Shown one piece after another: positions 57,334 through 64,000 of a stretch of DNA of 64,000 nt. The translations under genes were made by a program, and so were the position numbers. A model generated the notes under the pieces. That model searched no databases. It had not been told where the DNA came from and was given only the letters and a program-made list of their open reading frames with translations. Where the stretch lies: positions 359,917 to 423,916 of the forward strand of contig CALSNA010000001.1 of assembly GCA_943787595.1 (NCBI GenBank), read 5' to 3'. Source of the DNA: an uncultured Pseudomonadales bacterium. GTDB lineage: Bacteria > Pseudomonadota > Gammaproteobacteria > Pseudomonadales > Balneatricaceae. The first letter of the stretch is position 1. Each line of letters begins with the position of its first letter.

Positions 57334-60117
57334 TCATTTTCTTGGCTTTTTCTGTTCCTGTCGTGCTGCGGGTGACTGAAACACCCAGCAGTGCACTACC
57401 TTCTTGTTTAAAATCTTGCTGCGTATGTTCTGTTGTCCCAGATAGGGGTGGGTCTGGCAGTGTGGCAATAATTCCTTTAGTCTCTGGGTATCGAGTTGAT
57501 CCGCTCCATATTGACGTGCCTCCCTAAAAAAATGCTGTAGATTGATCGCAATGCGGTCATCCTTGCTACTGTGATTCAGTCTTTCCTTATTGTCATAACT
57601 GTTGTTATTGATCAGCTCGTAGATCTCCCAGAATGTGGTCACCGTGGGGTCATTGGCCTGCATGTGTTTTTGTTGACGAATGACACAGCGTTGCCAGATT
57701 TGCTGCTCCAGTGCCTGGGTCCAGCCTTCGTTCCAGTGGTTTTTAAACAATTGCGGCAGACACTGGCTCCAGGCAACCACCTGGCTGTGGCATTTAATCA
57801 GGCGGTGATCAATGTTTTGGGCCTGGCCCATTTTTGCAAAAATACCTGCAATTTTCTCGAAGCGTTCCTGGTACAGATCCATTAAGTGAGGTTCCAGACG
57901 CAGGGCGGTGTCCATCCAGCCGCCCAGCTGGGCACTGGTCATCTGGCTTAATTCATGGGCCAGGCGGGTTGATTGCAGCGTGAACTTATCCTTGGTAATG
58001 TGGGCATGCACGATGCGGGACATCAGTGCCTTGGTCCCACTCACCGAGGCATTTTGACTGATGACAATGCCGCCCCTAAATGCGGGGTCATTAGTATCAA
58101 CCCCACTATTTTTAACCCCTGTGGTTCGTGCGGGCCGGCCGTTGTACAGTGTTTTCAGTTCTTCAAAGTCAAACTTACTCTGATGTATCCGCTTGCTGTC
58201 CTTGATTTCGTCGCGGTCACTTTCGATCAGTACCACTGGTAGATTAGCCACCTGCACCATCCGTCTGGCCCGACCGGCTGCAGTTGCCCTGGCGGGGTCA
58301 AAGCCTTCCTCATTGTCACGGCCGCAACAGCGCCACATGAACTCAATCTGGGTGCTTTTCCCGGCGTTAAATTCGCCGGTGTATTCCAGGAAGGTCCACG
58401 ACTGCTGCATGGCCCGCACCTGCTCGGCAAACAGGGTGCCCAGCCACCACGACATCAGAATCAATCCATTCAGGCCAAACACCTCTACATAGGTGGTGAT
58501 CCAGGCCGGGTCAAAGGTATCCGGCCGCACAATGTCGATGCTTTTAAGCCTGGTTTTAATGCGGTGTTTATCAGTGGTCAAGAATTTTTGAGCATTGAGT
58601 TTGAGCAACCGGCCGTCCTGATAGCCGTGGGTGGGGAATATGTAGGCCCCCACTTCCCGGTGGTAGCCAATGTGTGGAATGACCTGCACCGTGTTAGTGC
58701 GCTTACCCATCCATCGGTCCCGGAAGTGGCGCATATCTTTAGCATTACCATCAAATCTACCAGTATTGCTTTCATTGAGCAGGGCATTATCAAAGGTTGT
58801 AGGCGTATTGAGTGCACCGCCTTTCAGACCCACCAACTCGGTTGGGTTGCCATTGGCGTGACACACCTGAAAAAAATAATGCTGATCCCCGGTGTACTCA
58901 TCCTTTTCCAGGTACAAAAGCTCTGGATGGCAAGGGGCAATGCGCTCGTAGCTGGAGAAACTGTCAAAGTCTTTTTGGATTTTTTCAATGTAATCATCAC
59001 TGTTCGATAGCCAGATCTGATGCTTTGCCACGGTGTTACGCAGGGTTTCGATGGATTCGGCCTTGTCTTTATCCCTGTCATTGAGGGTGCAGCGCCACAG
59101 GCTGGATTGATGCGGAAAGCGCAACACCGTGCGCGGTTGTCTGACCCAGCGCCAAAAGGCCGATGTTCGGGTTCTGGTTGCCAGACGGATGGCACCATAG
59201 AGCAGCGATTGTTCCAGATACTCTTTATCAAGCACCTGGTTGCGCCACTCGTCATCCCAGTCGGCAGCGCCACGGGGCAGGGCGATCCTAACCCGCTGCC
59301 CCATGTCGGTCAGTTCTTTTCTGAACTTGCGGGCGCTGTTGCGGCCAGCCCGGTCATTGTCAAAGGCCAGCACCCAGGTGATGTTGTCCCCGGCATGTTT
59401 ACCAATTAGATCACGGGGCAGGTTGGTGCTTGACAGGGCGGCGCAGACTTTGGGGGGTTCCGGTGTGCTATGACTATCACCATTAAGTGGCTCAAACTGG
59501 ACGTGCATCAGGGCCAGGCACTTGAAAACCCCCTCACAGATCCAGACCCAGTCGTCCGGGTCGATAGTTTGGTGATGTGGCATCCAGCAGCCGTTTTTAA
59601 ACACCGAACCATCAGGCTGACGCTTGCCGCCAAAGTTTGCCTTTTTGCCGGCCTGGCGCACGTGCTCGGATACAATGATGCGTTCCCACCACCGGGTCTG
59701 TTCGTGATCAAGAAAAAACCGCACCGTGGGTGCGTTGATGCCAGATCCTTTAATGTAAATCTGGCCCTGGGTGTACAGTTGCTCGATGACGCCGGGAGCA
59801 AAACTACGATCCTGGACCAGATAGGCTTCAGCGGTAGCGTTGGGATCTTGAGGTGTAGCGGGGTGACGTTCGCTGTGGTTTTGCCACAGGTGTGGGTACA
59901 ATGCCCGCGTTTTTTGCGTATATCCGCAGTTGTTGGTCCGGTTGCACGAAATTTGCCAGGGTTGCAGAGTGGAGACAAACAACTCGCGCTTGTTGCAGTC
60001 TGGGCAAACGCCCTTTTGTAAAAAGCGTCCTGTTGGTCCCTTAAACTTGAACCGGGCATCATTTTTTAAAGCCTGGACGACGTCGGCGGCATTGGGTGCC
60101 GCAGTCGACACCATCAC
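57334..60117 (-). CDS. Replicative primase-helicase
   Basis: The 927-residue protein has an N-terminal zinc ribbon (VCPDCNKRELFV then SCNRTNNCGYTQK), a TOPRIM domain (VWICEGVFKCLALM; WVLAFDNDRAGRNSARKF with the D-x-D pair) and a C-terminal P-loop ATPase (EYTGEFNAGKSTQIEFMW, Walker A; VVLIESDRDEIKD, Walker B-like). This couples primer synthesis to unwinding, like P4 alpha or T7 gp4 in concept, though the order and ATPase type look specific to this phage group. It overlaps the AlpA-like gene by 4 bases. It likely acts at the nearby iteron field. No frameshift in 2.8 kb. Confidence 0.85.
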   Translation of the reverse strand: MMVSTAAPNAADVVQALKNDARFKFKGPTGRFLQKGVCPDCNKRELFVSTLQPWQISCNRTNNCGYTQKTRALYPHLWQNHSERHPATPQDPNATAEAYLVQDRSFAPGVIEQLYTQGQIYIKGSGINAPTVRFFLDHEQTRWWERIIVSEHVRQAGKKANFGGKRQPDGSVFKNGCWMPHHQTIDPDDWVWICEGVFKCLALMHVQFEPLNGDSHSTPEPPKVCAALSSTNLPRDLIGKHAGDNITWVLAFDNDRAGRNSARKFRKELTDMGQRVRIALPRGAADWDDEWRNQVLDKEYLEQSLLYGAIRLATRTRTSAFWRWVRQPRTVLRFPHQSSLWRCTLNDRDKDKAESIETLRNTVAKHQIWLSNSDDYIEKIQKDFDSFSSYERIAPCHPELLYLEKDEYTGDQHYFFQVCHANGNPTELVGLKGGALNTPTTFDNALLNESNTGRFDGNAKDMRHFRDRWMGKRTNTVQVIPHIGYHREVGAYIFPTHGYQDGRLLKLNAQKFLTTDKHRIKTRLKSIDIVRPDTFDPAWITTYVEVFGLNGLILMSWWLGTLFAEQVRAMQQSWTFLEYTGEFNAGKSTQIEFMWRCCGRDNEEGFDPARATAAGRARRMVQVANLPVVLIESDRDEIKDSKRIHQSKFDFEELKTLYNGRPARTTGVKNSGVDTNDPAFRGGIVISQNASVSGTKALMSRIVHAHITKDKFTLQSTRLAHELSQMTSAQLGGWMDTALRLEPHLMDLYQERFEKIAGIFAKMGQAQNIDHRLIKCHSQVVAWSQCLPQLFKNHWNEGWTQALEQQIWQRCVIRQQKHMQANDPTVTTFWEIYELINNNSYDNKERLNHSSKDDRIAINLQHFFREARQYGADQLDTQRLKELLPHCQTHPYLGQQNIRSKILNKKVVHCWVFQSPAARQEQKKPRK

Positions 60118-60413
60118 TTACCCCGGGGCTTGTTTTGGTCCGTATGGATCGAGCGCACCAGTTTCTCAGCCTGGATCTGGTCATCTGATTTGGCTTGTGG
60201 TCCCAGAACCGGGTATTTTTCGTGCAGCCAATGGTTGAGCAGGTGGGTTGGGAAAAGCACTTTACTGCCGACCTTGACGTGTGGCGGCGCATTGCCCTTT
60301 CTTATCCTTAATCTTAGGGTCTGGGGTGTCATCTCCAGTAGCTCGCATATTTGATCATAGTTAAGGAATTTATCCCTTTGAACATCAAATCCTGGTGTGG
60401 TGGTTTTTGACAT
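60114..60413 (-). CDS. AlpA/MerR-like DNA-binding protein
   Basis: The 99-residue protein contains a helix-turn-helix (KFLNYDQICELLEMTPQTLR, then LRIRKGNAPPHVKVGSKVLF) of the HTH_17/excisionase type, where the wing carries G-S-K-V-L-F-P. Such proteins act as excisionases or early activators. It is divergent from the repressor, with an operator between, and begins the early operon. The frame is open to 60446; the ATG at 60413 (MSKTTTPG) gives the better start. Confidence 0.75.
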   Translation of the reverse strand: MSKTTTPGFDVQRDKFLNYDQICELLEMTPQTLRLRIRKGNAPPHVKVGSKVLFPTHLLNHWLHEKYPVLGPQAKSDDQIQAEKLVRSIHTDQNKPRGK

Positions 60414-60463
60414 GTTTTGTTTTACCCCTGAATATATTAAAATCATGCTAATAAGTATAAATA

Positions 60464-60521
60464 GTGATATTCAATGATAATTAATTTATCTAATGTGATA
60501 ATAAACAGATCATAAGTGATA
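60464..60521. promoter_or_regulatory. Phased RTGATA operator between repressor and early genes
   Basis: RTGATA occurs at 60464, 60474, 60495 and 60516: spacings of 10, 21 and 21 bp place all copies on one DNA face. The divergent promoters of the AlpA-like gene and the repressor lie in the same 135-bp gap, so this is probably the lysis-lysogeny operator. Confidence 0.65.
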
Positions 60522-60548
60522 AGTCAACCTCTGGGTTAGGTTGTTTTT

Positions 60549-60794
60549 ATGGATCAATCGCGTTTTACAACTGTCGGCAGACGGATCAATTTTGCTAAAT
60601 CTTTAGTGGGTGATGGCACTATCAAATCCCTGTCTGAGGCCACGGGCATCTCCATGCCACAAATCAGTCGCTATATCAGCAACACCTCTGAACCCACGTT
60701 GACCCGGGCCGTTGCCATTGCCAACTCAGCCCGCCTCAACCTGTTGTGGCTGGCCACAGGGGAAGGTGAGGTGTTCCAGAAGTCCGACAGTTAA
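60549..60794 (+). CDS. Short phage repressor, HTH type
   Basis: The 81-residue protein is almost only a helix-turn-helix domain (TIKSLSEATGISMPQISRYI, SNTSEPTLTRAVAIANSARL), followed by LLWLATGEGEVF, a motif of CI-like repressors' N-domain ends. There is no LexA-type peptidase domain, so RecA-driven self-cleavage is not expected. It is divergent from the early operon and directly upstream of the integrase (adjacent coordinates), like short C repressors of P2-type phages. Confidence 0.82.
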   Translation: MDQSRFTTVGRRINFAKSLVGDGTIKSLSEATGISMPQISRYISNTSEPTLTRAVAIANSARLNLLWLATGEGEVFQKSDS

Positions 60795-61997
60795 ATGTCA
60801 TCACGCCAGCTGTACCACACCAAGGGTGATAATGTGATCGGGGAGTGGCCAGCCGATCCGGCTTTAGGCTGGCCCAAAGGTGGCCGTGGTATACGGCGTA
60901 AACTGTGCACAGTGGCCTCACTGGATGGTCTGACCCTGGTCGAGCAGGCCGAGCGTATCCAGCTGTTACGGCAGGAAAAAATGCAGGCGTATTACCAGGA
61001 AAAGGAAGCCGAGAAAGCCCGGAAGTTACGCCGCAAACAGGAACAAAAGCGTATTTCAATCAGTCAGGCCATGGATATCTGGCTGGATGAGACACAACAA
61101 ATGCTCAATGCCAATACTGCATCGGTATACCAGCGTTCCAGCAAATTACTGCTGCAGTGCTGTGGTAACATCCGTCTGGCTGATTTTGACCGGCAACACA
61201 ACATCCAGTTGCTCAATTACCTTAAAAAAGTAACCAGCCCGCGCAGCAGTAGTCGTCAGGGAACTATTGGCACCGCCACCCAGCTGAAACACATGCGCCA
61301 TCTGCAGCGGTTTTTTAAGTGGGCGCTTGAAAATGATTATCTAACCAAACCCGTCAAACTAAAAAAACCCACGGCACCACGCCGGGACCCGGAAACGCTA
61401 TCTATCAAGGATCTGAAATTATTGCTTCAGGAATTGCAGACCATGCAGGCACGTGCCACTAGCGGGCGGGAACAGCTCCACGCGGATAACCTGTTGCGGG
61501 CCTACTGGATGTGTACACAAGCCCTGTTCCGTGTCGGTGCCGTCTGGTCACTGCGGCTGGATCACATCAAGTTGTCACGGCGTATCATTCAGATCCGCGA
61601 TAACCCTGATCTGAACTGGACCAATAAGGCATATAAGCAGCCAGACAAGCCTATCAATGACAAGCTGTACAAGATTTTAAAACAGGATCTAAAGAACCGG
61701 CCGCCTGAGCACGTTTACTATCTGGACAACGGCCGTGGCCAGCCCTGGTACCGTGCTACAGGGGAGATGGGCCGTGCCATGAAGAAGGTGCAGCAAAAAG
61801 TGGGCTTGCCGGATGTTAAGCCCTTTCACGAAGCCTTTAGAGCCACCATGATTACTGAGCTATTGGTGCAGGGTACCAGCCCCCTGGCCGTGCAGATGTT
61901 AGCCGATCACTCGGACCTGTCGGTCACGCTGATGTACCTGAACCGCCGCAAGATTGACCAGCATGCAGCAGCTCAGGATATACCGTCGATTGGTTAA
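60795..61997 (+). CDS. Tyrosine integrase
   Basis: The 400-residue recombinase has a core-binding domain (residues about 90-190) and a catalytic domain with Arg I in ALFRVGAVWSLRLDHI, the H-x-x-R box in VKPFHEAFRATMITELL, His/Trp III in LADHSDLSVT, and the nucleophile Tyr in LMYLNRRK. An Arg/Lys/Glu-rich linker precedes. It integrates and excises the prophage. It starts at the base after the repressor stop and reads toward the right boundary. Confidence 0.95.
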   Translation: MSSRQLYHTKGDNVIGEWPADPALGWPKGGRGIRRKLCTVASLDGLTLVEQAERIQLLRQEKMQAYYQEKEAEKARKLRRKQEQKRISISQAMDIWLDETQQMLNANTASVYQRSSKLLLQCCGNIRLADFDRQHNIQLLNYLKKVTSPRSSSRQGTIGTATQLKHMRHLQRFFKWALENDYLTKPVKLKKPTAPRRDPETLSIKDLKLLLQELQTMQARATSGREQLHADNLLRAYWMCTQALFRVGAVWSLRLDHIKLSRRIIQIRDNPDLNWTNKAYKQPDKPINDKLYKILKQDLKNRPPEHVYYLDNGRGQPWYRATGEMGRAMKKVQQKVGLPDVKPFHEAFRATMITELLVQGTSPLAVQMLADHSDLSVTLMYLNRRKIDQHAAAQDIPSIG

Positions 61998-62063
61998 TTA
62001 AGGAGCATAAACTGGATTAAGTCAGTTAATGGACTGTTGGAAAATATTGATAGGAGTGTTTGT

Positions 62064-63196
62064 ATGGCCGATTACGTAATTCCACCAAAAATTCCATCTA
62101 CCCTTCATCGTCTCAGTGCTCATTACAAAAATAAACGTAAGACGCAACTTCACGGTATCATTAACAGTATTATTAATAATCCTGACTGTTTTCGTATTCA
62201 AAGCAATCCTGGACACCCAATTTATGAGGGTGCAGAGTTTATTTACCACCATATCTATATTTATTTAGAAGAAAACATACTCCACAGTATTGATATTTAT
62301 GATCAAGAAAATTTGGAGCACACAATTCAGGCTGATATGGCTCAATTAACAACCTCTGTAGGATTATTTGAAGAGATTAATTCAGTTACCTTCAAGCCAT
62401 TGCTTGAGTCAGCAATTCCTTACTCAAAAGAGCCTCCAATCATTCCAGAAGATACAGCAGGCTTATGGAAGCCTGATATGCTCCGCCTTTTCATTAGCCA
62501 CAGAGATAAACATAAAGAAACAGCACATTTCATTGCTGAATCCTTGGAACCATACGGAGTATCATCCTTTGTTGCCCATGATGACATTCAACCATCGCGA
62601 GTATGGCAAGGAGAAATCCTCAACGCTCTAAATACTATGGAAGCTATGTTGGCTCTGATAACAGACGACTTTCATGACAGCAGTTGGACAAATCAGGAAG
62701 TAGGCTTTGCTCTCGGTACAAACATCCCTATTCTTTCCGTAAGACCTGGCGAGCATAGACCCTCAGAAGGATTTATTAGTGCATCGAGCAGGCCCTAAAA
62801 ATTACATTACCAGATGAAATATCATTTCTAGATGCAAAATTATCAAGATTATACAGAGATCATATCTCAGAAATATTTCGCGTACTAAGTAGGGAAATTG
62901 ATCAAGGAGACCGACTTAAAGATATACTTATTGAAGCTTTTTTGTCATCTCGCAGTTATATGGAAGCTGATGAAGGGCTTTCACGTCTAGAAGCAGTGGA
63001 TAAATTGAATGAAAAACAATTTAATCGAATTGTAAAGGGTTTTTCTAAAAACCATGAAATATACCAGTCTATTAAAGTCCGTAAGCGGAATAGGATTATC
63101 ACATTTCTTGAAAATGCAACTGGTAAGGAATTAGAACTTGAAGGTACAAAAATCATAGAGGTGGAGGAAAATTCTACAGATGATTCAACATGGTAA
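62064..63196 (+). pseudogene. TIR-domain protein, frameshifted
   Basis: Part one (62064-62798) starts MADYVIPPKIPSTLHRLSAH after AGGAG, has an N-terminal domain of unknown type and a TIR domain from about residue 136 (MLRLFISHRDKHKETAHFIA; AMLALITDDFHDSSW; TNQEVGFALGTNIPILSVRP). The catalytic Glu of NADase TIRs fits TNQEVG. It stops after FISASSRP. Another frame without a start continues IEQALKITLPDEISFLDAKL through LYRDHISEIF to 63196. One missing base near 62783 explains the break. TIR NADases are used in phage defence (Thoeris-like and others). Truncation may leave the TIR domain intact. Confidence 0.8.
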
Positions 63197-63286
63197 AAAC
63201 TGAATTAGACTATTACACATTTATTTTATACAGCTTTTTAAAGTGTTTAACTATCAATTTCTAATTCTAAAGATAATGCTAAGTGT

Positions 63287-63751
63287 TCAATTACCTCTTT
63301 TGTCAGAGGATATGTTGTCATTAATAACTTCTTGCAATGTAAGCGTAATATCCCTAGCCTGATTCGTATCACCATGTGCAATGATATGCCTTGCGTTTAT
63401 AAGTGAATCCCAAGCCAATGAATACTCATTATCATTCACTTTTTCTCTAAAAGAATCGTTGTAAGATTTATCAAATTTTTTGAGAAATGTAGAAATTTTA
63501 TCAATCTTTGGATTTTTAAGTTTACGATAAAAACTATCTTTAAAGTAGTTAAATGAGTATGTATCATTGCAATCTTTTTCTACACGCTTTACAAAAAAAT
63601 TTTCTATGTATTCTTCATATTCTGACACGATTAATAAAATAAGACTACAAGTTAAATGATATTCTATCTCTTTACTTACAATGCCCTCTCTATTTAAGAT
63701 TTCAATATGATCTAAACACGTTTCTATGGCATTATCTATCTTGCTATACAT
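63287..63751 (-). CDS. HEPN-domain RNase-like protein (MAE_28990-type)
   Basis: This 154-residue AT-rich helical protein ends with a HEPN motif, SLINARHIIAHGDTNQARD, where R-H-I-I-A-H is the R-x4-H RNase signature. SLILLIVSEYEEYIENFFVK is the typical earlier helix. Proteins of this type are found next to DUF262 genes. Its start overlaps the stop of the upstream gene (TGATG), so the two are translated together. HEPN proteins often cut RNA when a partner senses infection. Enzyme activity is inferred from the motif. Confidence 0.75.
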   Translation of the reverse strand: MYSKIDNAIETCLDHIEILNREGIVSKEIEYHLTCSLILLIVSEYEEYIENFFVKRVEKDCNDTYSFNYFKDSFYRKLKNPKIDKISTFLKKFDKSYNDSFREKVNDNEYSLAWDSLINARHIIAHGDTNQARDITLTLQEVINDNISSDKRGN

Positions 63752-64000
63752 CAGTCAACCAGATAATTTTTTGCTAAATTCATTCTACGTTTAACTTTAA
63801 CGTCATCTGATGTTCCGCTCTTAATGCAATCAATAAAATCATCTTTATCTTTTAAATCTTGATAACATTCACGGATATTATCCTTAAAGCCATTTTTAGA
63901 TTTAGCTAGTGCAGTAAATACTGAATCATAGGCTGATAAATTAATTCCCCTATGGATATGGAAAGGTTTTTTCCCCTAATGAACTTAAGACATTATCACA
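63751..64000 (-). CDS. DUF262-type protein, C-terminal part, possibly frameshifted (runs off the window)
   Basis: The frame ending at 63751 reads HRGINLSAYDSVFTALAKSK and then DDFIDCIKSGTSDDVKVKRR with MNLAKNYLVD at the end. The S-G-T-S-D ... V-x-x-R-x-x-x-A pattern is typical of DUF262 (GmrSD-like nuclease family) C-termini. Upstream the frame meets a stop; the neighbouring frame reads SSLGEKTFPYP before its own stop. Removing one base from the A6 run at 63972-63967 joins GEKPFHIHRGINLS smoothly. The rest of the gene lies beyond the window, so the pair's identity as a DUF262-HEPN defence unit is partly inferred. Confidence 0.6.

Larger units (their letters stand above)
30335..62000. mobile_element. 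P2-like prophage, probably defective
   Basis: The element runs from tRNA-Leu to the end of the tyrosine integrase. It carries a complete P2-type head gene set (O, N, M, L, P, Q), contractile tail and baseplate genes, an Ogr-type activator, a replication primase-helicase, a repressor and an integrase. The late block is visibly GC-rich, unlike the AT-rich host DNA. At least four phage genes are frameshifted (scaffold/protease, virion morphogenesis, tail collar protein, small membrane protein), as is the ParA-like cargo gene. No repeat of the tRNA 3' end is found up to 64,000, so the right boundary is set only by the integrase and may lie further right. Confidence 0.85.

Noticed and set aside
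62000..64000. attR copy of the tRNA-Leu 3' end
   Set aside because: No match to the T-arm or acceptor sequence was found by eye in this stretch.

Overview
The window joins a stretch of gammaproteobacterial core chromosome (1-30,334) to a P2-like prophage (about 30,335-62,000) and the start of a defence-gene cluster (about 62,060-64,000). The organism is probably a member of Pseudomonadales or Oceanospirillales. The support is gene order: ispB | rplU-rpmA-obgE-proB | rpsT | murJ-ribF-ileS-lspA-fkpB followed by minor-pilin genes is, from memory, the Pseudomonas-type arrangement. fabA-fabB, the long gammaproteobacterial dapD and the 6S RNA next to zapA also fit. The core is moderately AT-rich with many long gene-free gaps, which suggests a genome losing genes.

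Core layout: hemC-hemD-hemX (porphyrin synthesis), zapA with 6S RNA, an exported glutathione peroxidase, a decaying type IV minor-pilin cluster (fimT, pilV, pilW, pilX, pilE; three or four of five damaged, pilY1 and ispH absent), fkpB-lspA-ileS-ribF, murJ, rpsT, aroQ with a degenerate tandem paralog, proB-obgE, rpmA-rplU, ispB, fabA-fabB, dapD-dapE, glnD, map and tRNA-Leu(UAA).

Prophage layout: beyond the tRNA comes an AT-rich cargo gene for a ParA-like ATPase, which is frameshifted. A GC-rich minus-strand late block follows, read from right to left: scaffold/protease gpO (frameshifted), capsid gpN, small terminase gpM, head completion gpL, gpR-like tail completion, tail-fibre-like proteins, virion morphogenesis protein (frameshifted), sheath, tube, DUF5675 protein and holin-like protein, a tail chaperone pair with a programmed -1 frameshift site, tape measure, baseplate W/J/I, tail fibre, hub D and spike V, then membrane proteins. 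Large terminase gpP and portal gpQ diverge on the plus strand from a large two-tier dyad. An Ogr-type zinc-finger activator follows. The early region has small genes, a c4-like antisense RNA arrangement, a 14-copy helically phased CTAACA iteron field, a phospholipase A2-like secreted protein, a primase-helicase, an AlpA-like regulator, and a divergent short repressor with the integrase.

Right edge: a TIR-domain protein (frameshifted) and a HEPN RNase-like gene overlapping the 3' end of a DUF262-type gene form an AT-rich defence cluster. The prophage is probably defective: at least four of its genes carry frameshifts, while large core genes such as ileS and glnD are intact. The most informative signals are the iteron field, the c4-like RNA, the -1 frameshift cassette, the phased operator between repressor and AlpA-like gene, the TIR and HEPN/DUF262 cluster, and the pilW frameshift explained by one extra TGGC unit.
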